Shown in pieces: positions 1 through 8,807 of a stretch of DNA of 55,032 nucleotides. A program made the translations under genes and the position numbers. The first letter of the stretch is position 1. Each line of letters starts with the position of its first letter. The DNA lies in contig CAMNPM010000013.1 of the NCBI GenBank assembly GCA_946548065.1, forward strand, positions 1 through 55,032, read 5' to 3'. A model generated the notes under the pieces. The model made no database searches. It was not told the DNA's origin and was given only the letters and a program-made list of their open reading frames with translations. Source of the stretch: an uncultured Prevotella sp. Its GTDB lineage: Bacteria > Bacteroidota > Bacteroidia > Bacteroidales > Bacteroidaceae.

Positions 1-98
1 GGATGATGGAAGAGGGAAGATGGATGATGGAAGAGGGAAGATGGATGATGGAAGAGGGAAGATGGATGATGGAAGATGGAAGATGGAAGATGTGCCGT
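1..98 (+). repeat. 21-nt in-frame tandem repeat inside the helicase gene, copy block 1
   Basis: About three copies of a 21-nt unit of GATGATGGAAGAGGG type followed by decayed GATGGAA units. They encode KMDDGRG-like heptapeptides directly before the DEAH segment. The block continues beyond the window start. Confidence 0.9.
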
Positions 99-1756
99 TC
101 TCACCTTCGTTGGTGATTATTGACGAGGCGCATCATGCGTTGGCGAAGACGTACAGGATGCTGTGGGAGAGGTGGCCAAAGGCGAAGTTCTTGGGGCTGA
201 CGGCAACACCGTGCAGACTGAACAACGAGGGATTTCTGGACTTGTTTCAGACGATGGTGCAGTCGCACAGCATCCAGGAGTTTATCCAGATGGGATGGCT
301 TTCGGACTTTGACTATGTGACGGCAGAGCCGGACAATCCGATACTGAAGCAGGTGGGTAGTTTGAAGAAGCGTGGTGTGGACGGGGACTACCAGACGAAG
401 GAGATGGCGATGGTGATGGACTGCGAGGAGTCGATAGAGAATCTGTATCAGGCATATCGTAAGTTTGTGAACGGAAAGAAGGGCATCGTGTATGCCATTG
501 ACCGTGAGCATGCGCGGCATATCACGGAATACTATCAGGGACATGGCGTGAGGTGCGCGATGATAGATGCGAAGACTCCGAAGGAGGAGAGGGACAGGAT
601 CGTGGAAGAATATAAGATGGCTGATGGAAGATGTAAGATGGCTGATGGAAGATGTAAGATGGCTGAGGGAAGATGTAAGATGGCTGAGGGAAGATGTCAG
701 CCATCTATCGACGTACTGGTGAACGTGGATATTTTCGGTGAGGGATTCGATGTGCCAGAGGTGGAGTTTATACAGTTGGCACGTCCTACGCTGTCGCTCT
801 CGAAGTACCTACAGCAGGTGGGACGAGGAATGCGTATTGCAGAGGGCAAGGACAAGGTGGTGATTCTCGACCATGTGGGGATGTACCAGAGTTTCGGACT
901 GCCCACGGAGGACTGGAACTGGCCGCTGATGTTCACAGGACAGATGGCCGGCAAGGCAGGAATGGGACGTGAGTGTCTGCTTTATGTAAGAGGTGACGGC
1001 TACGAGAAGGAACTGATTAATACCCACATGGTGAATATCAAGCGGAAGGATGAGGCGCACCGGGGACTGGAAATCTTTATAAAAGGAGGGCTCTATGGCA
1101 TTGCCAAGGATGGCAGGATAGTCAGCCAGCCCCTGTTTGAACGCGTCAGAAGGGCTGACGACGGATTCTTTGCCTATTGTACCTATCCGTATCTGGTGTA
1201 TAAGAATCGCTCTACCATCATCGACAAGGACGGGCGTGACCTGGGACTGAAGATGTATGGCCACCTGGAGTGGATGGAAGAATCACTGCTGAAAGGGCAT
1301 GACATTGACGGCAAGGAGATATACTGGGACAGGAAGTATAACCACTACTATCACGAGCGGCCGGAGTTTGTAAGTATAGGAGATGTGGAGATGACCAAGC
1401 TGAGGGTGGGCTATGTGCTACGCAAGTATCCTACCCTGGTTAAGCCAACAAGCAAAAGGAAGATATTCTATAACAGCAATATCATCTGGATGGATGACTG
1501 GTTGATTTCCAAGAATGGCCCTGAGGTTGTCGGTGACTATAGTACGCAGCGAATATTGTCGTATGGCTTTAATTCGTTCTACGTGAAGACAGCGGCGACC
1601 GGCTTGCCTGGCGTGACCAATATTGACATGATGGGCAATCTTATCAACCACCGATGGACAGTGCCGGAAGAGGATGACCATCGATTCCCTCAATGGCGGC
1701 AGACTCCATTGATAAACGCAGATACGGGGAAAGTGGGATTTCCTGACAAGGGCTGA
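2..1756 (+). CDS. DEAD/DEAH-box (superfamily 2) helicase, 5' end outside the window
   Basis: The reading frame is open to the window edge, so the N-terminal part with Walker A is missing. Visible SF2 motifs are DEAH in VIIDEAHHALAKTY, TAT in LGLTATPCRL, and motif VI in YLQQVGRGMR, with the conserved block VLVNVDIFGEGFDVPEVEF before it. It should be a nucleic-acid-dependent ATPase; the exact substrate is unknown. A C-terminal extension of about 270 residues carries short repeated blocks of the kind seen in Bacteroidetes homologues. Oddity: two blocks of 7-residue repeats (KMADGRC type), encoded by 21-nt tandem repeats, interrupt the protein just before the DEAH motif and just before VLVNVD. 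Because 21 is a multiple of 3 the frame is kept. Family assignment is secure; whether the enzyme works with the insertions is not known. Confidence 0.85.
   Translation, partial: DDGRGKMDDGRGKMDDGRGKMDDGRWKMEDVPFSPSLVIIDEAHHALAKTYRMLWERWPKAKFLGLTATPCRLNNEGFLDLFQTMVQSHSIQEFIQMGWLSDFDYVTAEPDNPILKQVGSLKKRGVDGDYQTKEMAMVMDCEESIENLYQAYRKFVNGKKGIVYAIDREHARHITEYYQGHGVRCAMIDAKTPKEERDRIVEEYKMADGRCKMADGRCKMAEGRCKMAEGRCQPSIDVLVNVDIFGEGFDVPEVEFIQLARPTLSLSKYLQQVGRGMRIAEGKDKVVILDHVGMYQSFGLPTEDWNWPLMFTGQMAGKAGMGRECLLYVRGDGYEKELINTHMVNIKRKDEAHRGLEIFIKGGLYGIAKDGRIVSQPLFERVRRADDGFFAYCTYPYLVYKNRSTIIDKDGRDLGLKMYGHLEWMEESLLKGHDIDGKEIYWDRKYNHYYHERPEFVSIGDVEMTKLRVGYVLRKYPTLVKPTSKRKIFYNSNIIWMDDWLISKNGPEVVGDYSTQRILSYGFNSFYVKTAATGLPGVTNIDMMGNLINHRWTVPEEDDHRFPQWRQTPLINADTGKVGFPDKG
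615..699 (+). repeat. 21-nt in-frame tandem repeat inside the helicase gene, copy block 2
   Basis: Four consecutive 21-nt units, the last two differing from the first two by GAT to GAG, encode KMADGRC, KMADGRC, KMAEGRC, KMAEGRC. They split a segment (VEEY to IDVLVNVD) that I expect to be nearly contiguous in other members of this helicase family. The unit is clearly related to block 1 (shared GATGGAAGATG core), so one repeat family has entered the gene twice. Confidence 0.92.
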
Positions 1757-1759
1757 CTC

Positions 1760-2305
1760 CTACTCTGCTGCTGCCTTGGCAAACTCGCCTGCTGCATGAT
1801 AGCGGGGAGCATCGCCCGACCGGGTGCGAACATAGCGTGACCGGTAGAACGCCCAGTCGAAGCTGCTGGTATAGAGCAATTCGAAGCTGATGTCCCTCGA
1901 CGTGCCGTCGTCCATATAGCCCCAGAAGCGATTGGCATCCAGCCTGTAATCATAGATAGCCACCTCGTTCCAGCTGTCGGCATAGTTGATGTATATCACT
2001 CCCCTCTCTACGTCCCATTCAAACTCGCAATAATAATAGTCCTCGTAAGGGCTGTTCATGTTGTAGTCTACCTCATAGCCCACACCGCCATAGCTGTCGA
2101 TGCGCTCGAAATACATCGTGGTGCGGTAGCTGTTGCCGCGCTTGCTGAAACGGTCATAGAAGTAAGTATCAATATATCCAGTCCAGCTTCCCTCCAGCAC
2201 ACCAGCTTCGCGGCGGTCTTGGCGGTCGGAATCGTTCGACCAGTTGCAGCCTGTCAGCATCATGACCGATACAGCCATCATCAGTAAGGTAAAAATCTTC
2301 TTCAT
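1760..2305 (-). CDS. small secreted lipoprotein of unknown function
   Basis: About 181 residues starting MKKIFTLLMMAVSVMMLTGC, a clear signal peptide II with lipobox LTGC followed by NWSNDSD. I prefer this start at 2305 over upstream in-frame codons because the promoter box CAAAGGTA (minus-strand TACCTTTG) at 2357-2364 lies just before it. The mature part is rich in Tyr, Asp and Arg (GSWTGYIDTYFYDRF, DYYYCEFEWDVERG), suggesting a small beta-sandwich or lipocalin-like fold, but I recognise no family. Its 3' end is only 3 nt from the convergent helicase stop. Confidence 0.75.
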   Translation of the reverse strand: MKKIFTLLMMAVSVMMLTGCNWSNDSDRQDRREAGVLEGSWTGYIDTYFYDRFSKRGNSYRTTMYFERIDSYGGVGYEVDYNMNSPYEDYYYCEFEWDVERGVIYINYADSWNEVAIYDYRLDANRFWGYMDDGTSRDISFELLYTSSFDWAFYRSRYVRTRSGDAPRYHAAGEFAKAAAE

Positions 2306-2356
2306 CGTCGTATTGTCTTTTAATTGTTCAACATTCATTTTTCTTATTTCACAGTG

Positions 2357-2364
2357 CAAAGGTA
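2357..2364 (-). promoter_or_regulatory. Bacteroidetes -7 promoter box for the small lipoprotein
   Basis: Minus-strand TACCTTTG matches TAnnTTTG and lies 52 nt upstream of the chosen ATG at 2305. Confidence 0.6.
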
Positions 2365-2493
2365 AGCATAACATGACAGCCAGACAAGTGGAAAAACCTA
2401 TTTTTATATAGGGAAATTCCTACTTTTGTAGAAAAAAATTCCTATTTGGAAAAATTTTTCTAAAAAAGCGATTGCCTTTTCAGTTTTTTTTCT

Positions 2494-2615
2494 TAACTTT
2501 ACCCCGTCAAAACATATATGTGCTTAGAAAGAAAACGATTTCTTTTCCATTATTAATACTATCATTAGAACAGACAAGGAGCGGCCCGGTTGTGAAACCA
2601 CGCCGCTCATCGTTT
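2494..2615 (+). ncRNA. candidate small RNA with its own promoter and terminator
   Basis: The spacer 2306-2619 has no convincing gene. On the + strand it shows TTG at 2472-2474, 19 nt, then TAACTTTA at 2494-2501, a plausible -33/-7 pair. About 80 nt further is a hairpin GAGCGGC (2579-2585) / GCCGCTC (2602-2608) with an inner GGTT/AACC pair, followed by ATCGTTTTTATTT. This is a promoter plus Rho-independent terminator enclosing about 110 nt. Both flanking genes are on the minus strand, so the + strand terminator is otherwise unexplained. Its T-tail overlaps the 3' end of the permease gene. Confidence 0.3.
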
Positions 2616-2619
2616 TTAT

Positions 2620-3918
2620 TTACTCGCACTCATCGTCTGCTTCCGCTTTTTTCTTTCCGAACTCCGGGTCGACTTTGATGAAAGCCGTCACCGCAAATGT
2701 GATGGAACACAGCAACATGACAATAATGAAGAACGAACGGTAGCCCAGTGCATCCTTCATCCATCCTGACACCATGCCCGGCAACATGAGTCCCAGATAC
2801 GAGATGGCCGTGCAGAAGGCATAATGCGAAGTCTGGAACGACCCCTTGGAGAAGTAGAGCATATAGAGCGTCAGGGCGGTGAAGCCAATGCCATAGCCCA
2901 GCTGCTCGATGAACAGGCAGGAGCTGATGACAAACAGGTTGCTGGGCAGTGCATAGCTCATGTAGACATAGACGATGTCGGGCAGCGTGATGGCACACAC
3001 CATGGGCCACAACCAGCGCTTGAATCCGTCGCGGCCAGCCATCATGCCACCCAGGATACCGCCAAGAGTCAGTCCGATGACGCCTACCGTTCCGCTGGCC
3101 AGTCCAAATTCCTGAGGCGACAGTCCCAGTCCGCCAGCCGAATTAGGACGCATCAGGAACGTAACGCTCATCTTGGTCAGCAATGCCTCAGGGAAGCGAT
3201 AGAGCAGCAGGAACAGCAAGGCAAACAGCATCTCGCGCGGAGGCAGCTTCTGGAAGAAGGTGCGGAAAGCCGTTGCCACCCCATTCATCACCTCACGGGC
3301 ATTCGTATTGTGAGGCACGTCGGCCTGTGCACGGGGCATGATGTAGCTATGGTACAGCCAGATGCCAATGAAGAGCGCAGCCAGCCCGTAGAACACCAGG
3401 CACCAGGTGTAAGCCATCTGATAGCGGAACATCACCTGCAGCACGCCCGCCACGGGGATGAGCACACCATTGCCAAAGATGACCGCCAGGCGATAGAACG
3501 TGTTGCGAATGCCCACAAACCACACCTGCTGATGGTCGTCGAGCTCGAGCATGTAGTATCCGTCGGCAGCAATGTCGTGCGTAGCACTGGAGAAAGCCAT
3601 CAGGAAGAAGAAGGCCATGGTGCCTTGAAACCAGAAGGGGGTGTTGAGCGTAAACGCCACACCCGCCAGCGACGAGCCCAACAACAGTTGCATGGACAGC
3701 ACCCACCAGCGCTTGGTGCGATACAGGTCGACAAAGGGGCTCCACAGGGGTTTTATCACCCAGGGCAAGCCCAGCCACCCCGTATAGAGAGCAATATCTG
3801 TATCGCTCATGCCCAACTGCATATACATCACTACGGCCACAGTCATCACTACCACGTTGGGAAGTCCCTCAGCGATATAAAGGGTCGGAATCCACGACCA
3901 GGGATTTTTGTGTTTCAT
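2620..3918 (-). CDS. AmpG-like MFS permease
   Basis: A 432-residue integral membrane protein with about 12 hydrophobic segments. The N-terminus SWIPTLYIAEGLPNVVV carries the AEGLP signature and the following LGLPWVIKPLWSPFVD resembles the first-loop motif of AmpG/PAT-type permeases. AmpG proteins import muropeptides for peptidoglycan recycling; the substrate here is inferred only from family. It lies 39 nt downstream of the large SpoIID-domain gene on the same strand, so a shared link to cell-wall fragments is plausible. The C-terminus is highly charged (KKKAEADDECE). Confidence 0.8.
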   Translation of the reverse strand: MKHKNPWSWIPTLYIAEGLPNVVVMTVAVVMYMQLGMSDTDIALYTGWLGLPWVIKPLWSPFVDLYRTKRWWVLSMQLLLGSSLAGVAFTLNTPFWFQGTMAFFFLMAFSSATHDIAADGYYMLELDDHQQVWFVGIRNTFYRLAVIFGNGVLIPVAGVLQVMFRYQMAYTWCLVFYGLAALFIGIWLYHSYIMPRAQADVPHNTNAREVMNGVATAFRTFFQKLPPREMLFALLFLLLYRFPEALLTKMSVTFLMRPNSAGGLGLSPQEFGLASGTVGVIGLTLGGILGGMMAGRDGFKRWLWPMVCAITLPDIVYVYMSYALPSNLFVISSCLFIEQLGYGIGFTALTLYMLYFSKGSFQTSHYAFCTAISYLGLMLPGMVSGWMKDALGYRSFFIIVMLLCSITFAVTAFIKVDPEFGKKKAEADDECE

Positions 3919-3957
3919 CTTTTAAGTCCTATTATTTAGTATATTCGATTGACTTGA

Positions 3958-6900
3958 TTAATATAAGCGTTTGATTTCTGCTCCTTGATAATAGTGCAAC
4001 AAGATCTGCTCGTAGCTGTAGCCCTGCTGCCCCATCACTGCTGCTCCAATCTGGCATAAGCCCACACCGTGTCCCCAGCCTTTGCCGTGCAGCCGGAATC
4101 CCGCGGACGTCTGTTCCACATCAAAGGCCGAGCTGTAAAGGTGGGTCGCGCTTAACACGCGGCGTATCTCCAACTCCTTGCCAATAATGAGGGACTTCTT
4201 GGTGCCTACAATCTTCAGTTTCCATATACGGCCGCTTTTGCCACGCTCCAGGGGAATAAGGTCGGTGACGGTACCGAAATCATCCTTCAGCTTCTCTGCC
4301 ACGAGCTTGGAAAGCTCCTCGCGGGTGTACTCCACCGTCCAGCGGTAGAAGTCGTTGGTCTCCAGGTCATAGTCGTTCAGCACCTGCGACAGGACAGCAC
4401 GGTCGTCGGTATGGCAGAAAGGGTCTTCTACACTTACCAGATAGGGTTTTGGGGTATCCTCCCAGCAGTACTGGAACTCCTCGGTGTGTCCGCCGCAGCA
4501 CTTTGAGAAACGTGCATCACAGATTTCGTCGCCGTAGCAGAGTATCTGTCCACGAGTAGCCTGCAAGGCCTGCTCCACATTCTTGCTGGTCTGTTTGGTA
4601 ATGCCCTGATAGCGCTGACAATGGTCGTCGGCACAGACATCGAAGATGGTATGGTCTTCACGGTCATACCAGCGTATGATCTCATCGTCCTTCTTGATAA
4701 ACGAGAAGAAGCTGTCCTTGTGCTCCTGGTTTTCCTCGCGACGCTTCATCTGTGCCAGCAGCCACGAACGCGAGATGACAGCATGAGCCTTCAACAGTTC
4801 CAGCCCTGCGGTGGCCTTCATCTCGCTACTGATGACCGATGCCAGGTACTGCTCTACCGGCAGTTCGTTGATGGCGGTTATCTTATCGGCCTCCACCACC
4901 AGTCGCAGCGTGCCCAGGAAAATCTGCGTCTCCTTACGCTCCCAATGGAAATTCACACCAATGGTAACGTCAGACAGCGAGAAAGAGGCATTCTGCTGCT
5001 GGGGCGTGAAGGTCAGCTCGCGATACTGGCTGCCATTCCACAGGATGCCACCCTCAGAGAACTCCACCGTCTGCTCACCCTCTATGGTTTCGCCTTTGGC
5101 GACATAGGCACCATTCAGTGCGAAATGTATCTTCTGTGCACTGACAATGCCCACCTTGACATCCGGCTGGCCGCTGTTTGACTTGAGGAACGGAAGCCGC
5201 GAGATGAGCGAGGAGGCAAAGAAGGAGGTCTTCGGTTTCTGTCTGAGCCTCTCTATCACCTGCTCCACCTGGTCTTCAGAGAGCGACACCTCGCGCAGTA
5301 TGTCAAGTGCCTGCTCAGAGGTCAGGCTGCGGAAGTCAGCTTCACGAGGGGTAATCAGCAAGCCACCCATATCAACGGCCCCAGGACTGATCATGCACTC
5401 CGCGTAGCAGTCGGGACGATGCTTCCTACGCGGCAGCACCACACTCAGCAGGTTGTCGCCCGCGCGCCAGGCTATGACGTTCATCATTGGCTCGGTATGG
5501 TCGTCGGAGGGAGGCATACTGTCATAAAGCCGTTTGAAAAGCCGTTCGCCAGACTCTGCACCCCGGCTCCTGACGAGGAAGGCAGCAGCAGGATAGCCGG
5601 CTACGTGCCAGATACCCTCGTCGTCGCCCTGCCTGACCACCTCTACCAAGTTGCGGCTGAGCCGCTGCCACGAAGTCTGCAAAGGCAGCACACCGCTGCT
5701 TACGGCCTGGAGGTGGGCATGGTCGGGAGCTGAGGCCCCACATTGGGGGCCATTATATAATAAGGTAAGGCCAGTGTTGCGCTCTATCAACTTCATAATT
5801 TCGCCATACATAGGTAATATACGCTGAGGTTGATGGCGCAATGTTGGCAACGTGAAGTGAACGGGCAAGATGGGGAACGGGTTGACCAGCAGCTCATAGG
5901 CACTGTCTACCACGCGGTGCATCTGTTGTTCTGGACGGTTCTGTGCGCACAGGAAGCAGGGACGCTCGGCAATGGACTTGGCGTCAATCTTGGCACCGGT
6001 AGAACGGATTCGCGCAGGATTCCACTGGGCCATCAGAGAGAACTCGTCGGCCACCAGCTCGCGCGTCTCAACCTGAGCCAGCTCGCGATAGCGATTTCGA
6101 ACCTCGTCCCAAGTCTGCAACTGGCGCGTGAAGAAGCGCATCAGCGACGACGGGCCCAGGCTGTCGGCATTGCCTTGTGCCATTTGCTGGCGGGCTTTCA
6201 GCTCTATTGTGCGCAGACGGTCCTTGTAGAGATTGTTGGCATTGATCTTCTCGACACTAAGGGCTGCGTCAGAGTTGCCGCCCCAACGGCGACACAAATA
6301 CAGTTCCGTAAAGATGCGCCCTATGCGATAGCAGCGGGAGAACCGAAGTCCCAGGGCATAGTCCTCGCCGTATGAGGTATTGGGAAATCCGAAGCTGCGC
6401 AACAGAGGGGTGAAGAATGCACGGGGAGCCCCCAGGCCATTGATGCGCAGGGCATTGTTGGGACCATTCTCGTCAGTCCACTCCTTGTGGTCAATCAGTC
6501 CGGGAGGCAGGGTGTTCAACTCGAAGTCGCACATACGATAGGAGCCTATCACCATAGCAGCCTTCTGCTTATAAAAGGCCTCGACAACGGTCTGCAGTGT
6601 CTTGGGCGAGGAGTAAAGGTCATCGCTGTCTAACTGTACGGCAAAACGTCCACAGTCGGGACTATATACTGCCTCGTTCCAACATCCGCCAATACCAAGA
6701 TCCAGACGCTCCGGAACGATGACCTTCAGCTTCTTGCCATGCTGAGACTGAAGGGTGGACAGTATTTCACCTGTTCCGTCGGTAGAGTGATTGTCAACCA
6801 CAATCACATTGTATTTAAAGCTCGTCTTCTGCGCCAAGGCACTCTCTACGGCATCCTTGATGGTCTTCGCACGGTTGAAGACAGGAATGACGACAGAGGC

Positions 6901-7596
6901 TTCCACCTCAAACTCCTGCTCCTGGAAGTCTATGTCCTGATACTGAGTCACATCCACCAGCGCATTCACTTCTTTCAAATGGGCTGTACAGGCCTGCTCC
7001 ATCTCTATCTGCACTGCACGGTTAGCGGGGTTCACATAGTCGAACTGCTTCTCGCCAGATGTACGGAGGTCGAGCTCTTCTTCCGTATACAAATACTCGT
7101 TCAGATGGAACAGCTCCCCCTGACGACTCAGAAACAGCCGGAACTCGTAGAACCCAGCAAACTGATAGTCGTGTTCGCGGTCACTCATGGCGAACTGATG
7201 CAAGAGCGACGTTCTGACAAGCACCACAGAGCCCAAGTCGAAATCATCGCGCAAGGCACCCTCTTGATAGTCAATCACGGGATGGGGCTTGCGCACACCC
7301 TGCTCCATCGTGTAGCGGTCGGAATATACCATAGCGGCCCCGGTGTCTTCAGCTACCATTAACAGGCGCTGCAATGCACCATCAACAAAAGCTACGGGCT
7401 GAGGCTTCAGCAACAACAGCACATATTCAGAAGCTGCCCGCTTTGCCACAGACAGCAGTACGCTACTACGCTGCAGCGGCTCACCCACCAGGGGACACAC
7501 ACTACTTACTGTCGTACTACACTCCAGCTGACGGACTGTTCCGGCAATCTCGCTGGCGTCGTGACAGCTCAGAAAGCAATCTATTTTCTGTATCAT
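3958..7596 (-). CDS. three-part protein: glycosyltransferase family 2, DUF4922 (HIT-like), SpoIID/LytB
   Basis: 1212 residues. Residues about 1-200 look like a degenerate glycosyltransferase-like segment. About 233-440 is a GT2 fold with [20 protein letters not shown], the metal-binding DSDD (about 323) and GEDYALG (about 410). About 510-800 resembles DUF4922, with CFLC near 547 and DHAHLQA (about 625), reminiscent of the His motif of HIT/GalT nucleotidyl-transferring enzymes. About 850-1212 is a SpoIID/LytB domain ([15 protein letters not shown], ending with [13 protein letters not shown]), a fold that enhances or performs cleavage of peptidoglycan glycan strands. No signal peptide is seen, which is odd for a SpoIID domain. 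The AmpG-like gene follows. A minus-strand box CAAAGTTA at 7626-7633 is the likely promoter. Confidence 0.8.
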   Translation of the reverse strand: MIQKIDCFLSCHDASEIAGTVRQLECSTTVSSVCPLVGEPLQRSSVLLSVAKRAASEYVLLLLKPQPVAFVDGALQRLLMVAEDTGAAMVYSDRYTMEQGVRKPHPVIDYQEGALRDDFDLGSVVLVRTSLLHQFAMSDREHDYQFAGFYEFRLFLSRQGELFHLNEYLYTEEELDLRTSGEKQFDYVNPANRAVQIEMEQACTAHLKEVNALVDVTQYQDIDFQEQEFEVEASVVIPVFNRAKTIKDAVESALAQKTSFKYNVIVVDNHSTDGTGEILSTLQSQHGKKLKVIVPERLDLGIGGCWNEAVYSPDCGRFAVQLDSDDLYSSPKTLQTVVEAFYKQKAAMVIGSYRMCDFELNTLPPGLIDHKEWTDENGPNNALRINGLGAPRAFFTPLLRSFGFPNTSYGEDYALGLRFSRCYRIGRIFTELYLCRRWGGNSDAALSVEKINANNLYKDRLRTIELKARQQMAQGNADSLGPSSLMRFFTRQLQTWDEVRNRYRELAQVETRELVADEFSLMAQWNPARIRSTGAKIDAKSIAERPCFLCAQNRPEQQMHRVVDSAYELLVNPFPILPVHFTLPTLRHQPQRILPMYGEIMKLIERNTGLTLLYNGPQCGASAPDHAHLQAVSSGVLPLQTSWQRLSRNLVEVVRQGDDEGIWHVAGYPAAAFLVRSRGAESGERLFKRLYDSMPPSDDHTEPMMNVIAWRAGDNLLSVVLPRRKHRPDCYAECMISPGAVDMGGLLITPREADFRSLTSEQALDILREVSLSEDQVEQVIERLRQKPKTSFFASSLISRLPFLKSNSGQPDVKVGIVSAQKIHFALNGAYVAKGETIEGEQTVEFSEGGILWNGSQYRELTFTPQQQNASFSLSDVTIGVNFHWERKETQIFLGTLRLVVEADKITAINELPVEQYLASVISSEMKATAGLELLKAHAVISRSWLLAQMKRREENQEHKDSFFSFIKKDDEIIRWYDREDHTIFDVCADDHCQRYQGITKQTSKNVEQALQATRGQILCYGDEICDARFSKCCGGHTEEFQYCWEDTPKPYLVSVEDPFCHTDDRAVLSQVLNDYDLETNDFYRWTVEYTREELSKLVAEKLKDDFGTVTDLIPLERGKSGRIWKLKIVGTKKSLIIGKELEIRRVLSATHLYSSAFDVEQTSAGFRLHGKGWGHGVGLCQIGAAVMGQQGYSYEQILLHYYQGAEIKRLY

Positions 7597-7625
7597 TATT
7601 TTGTCTCTTTTTGTAATAATTGGCG

Positions 7626-7633
7626 CAAAGTTA
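7626..7633 (-). promoter_or_regulatory. -7 box for the GT2/DUF4922/SpoIID gene
   Basis: Minus-strand TAACTTTG lies 30 nt upstream of the ATG at 7596, in a short divergent spacer shared with the rlmN promoter. Confidence 0.55.
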
Positions 7634-7671
7634 CGTATTTTTTTGCACTTTAACGTATTTTTCGATATAAA

Positions 7672-7703
7672 TTTGGGATTTCATTCACTTATTCGTACCT
7701 TTG
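7672..7703 (+). promoter_or_regulatory. promoter of rlmN
   Basis: TTTG (7672-7675) and TACCTTTG (7696-7703) are 20 nt apart, a good match to the Bacteroidetes -33/-7 promoter. The predicted start of transcription falls on or next to the GTG at 7708. Confidence 0.7.
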
Positions 7704-7707
7704 CAGC

Positions 7708-8787
7708 GTGAATACAAAGAAACGCCTCATAGGAATGACTCCTTCTGAGCTGAAAGCTGCGGTCGGAGCCTTAGGCATGCCTACCTTCACCGGTAAGCAG
7801 CTGGCTCAGTGGCTCTATAACAAACACGTAGGCAGCATCAGCGAAATGACCAACATCTCAAAGCAGAACCGCGAACGACTGGAACAGGAATACGAGGTTG
7901 GGCTATACCCCCCCATTGACAGCCAGCGTTCGAAAGACGGAACAGTGAAATACCTCTTTCCCGTCACCGCAGCAAGTCAATGTTCTGCCAACACAAGCCG
8001 CCCCACCCTATTCGTGGAAACCGTCTTCATCCCCGACCACGACCGGGCAACCCTCTGCGTGTCATGCCAGGTAGGCTGCAAGATGAACTGTCTCTTTTGC
8101 CAGACCGGCAAGCAAGGCTGGCAAGGCAACCTCACCACTGCGGACATCCTGAACCAGATACTGGCACTGCCAGAGCGTGAACAGCTGACCAACATTGTGT
8201 TTATGGGACAAGGCGAGCCCATGGACAACCTCGATGCCGTCTTGCACGCCACAGAAGTGCTGACCGCTGACTGGGGATTTGCGTGGAGTCCCAAGCGCAT
8301 CACGGTAAGCAGCGTAGGAGTGAGAGGCAAGCTGAAGCGATTCCTCGACGAAAGCGAATGCCACGTGGCCATCTCTATGCATTCGCCCCTGCATGAGCAG
8401 CGACTGCGACTGATGCCTGCCGAGAAAGCCATGACTATCGAGGAGACCGTCAGCCTGCTACGACAGTATGACTTTACCCACCAGCGCCGCTGTTCTTTCG
8501 AATACATCTGTTTTGGAGGGCTGAACGACACCCCTCTCTACGGACGGGAGATAGTACGACTGCTCAACGGACTGGAATGCAGGGTCAACCTCATCCGGTT
8601 TCATCAGATTCCCGATGTCGACCTGCCTGCATCAGACGAGAAACGAATGGAATCGCTGCGCGACTACCTGACCGCTCACGGAGTCTTCACCACCATCCGC
8701 GCCAGCCGTGGACAGGACATCTTTGCTGCCTGCGGACTACTCTCAACGGCCAGGCAAAACGAGAACAAATCCGAAACATCGAAATAA
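7708..8787 (+). CDS. rlmN: 23S rRNA (adenine-C2)-methyltransferase RlmN, dual-specificity radical SAM enzyme
   Basis: 359 residues. The radical SAM cluster motif CxxxCxxC is in CKMNCLFC, embedded in SCQVGCKMNCLFCQTG, typical of RlmN/Cfr. The C-terminal catalytic Cys is in QDIFAACGLL. GQGEPMDN and the SAM-binding region are present. It methylates C2 of A2503 in 23S rRNA and A37 in some tRNAs. The start is uncertain: the GTG at 7708 gives MNTKKRLIGM, but it sits about 5 nt after the -7 box, so the mRNA would be leaderless; the ATG at 7735 would remove nine residues. The length fits the family. It begins a + strand run followed by pdxA 20 nt later. Confidence 0.93.
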   Translation: MNTKKRLIGMTPSELKAAVGALGMPTFTGKQLAQWLYNKHVGSISEMTNISKQNRERLEQEYEVGLYPPIDSQRSKDGTVKYLFPVTAASQCSANTSRPTLFVETVFIPDHDRATLCVSCQVGCKMNCLFCQTGKQGWQGNLTTADILNQILALPEREQLTNIVFMGQGEPMDNLDAVLHATEVLTADWGFAWSPKRITVSSVGVRGKLKRFLDESECHVAISMHSPLHEQRLRLMPAEKAMTIEETVSLLRQYDFTHQRRCSFEYICFGGLNDTPLYGREIVRLLNGLECRVNLIRFHQIPDVDLPASDEKRMESLRDYLTAHGVFTTIRASRGQDIFAACGLLSTARQNENKSETSK

Positions 8788-8807
8788 CGAAAAATAAATA
8801 ACACAAA

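Noticed and set aside
2824..3939. 371-codon + strand frame over the AmpG-like gene.
   Set aside because: Gln/His-rich translation typical of antisense to a membrane protein gene.
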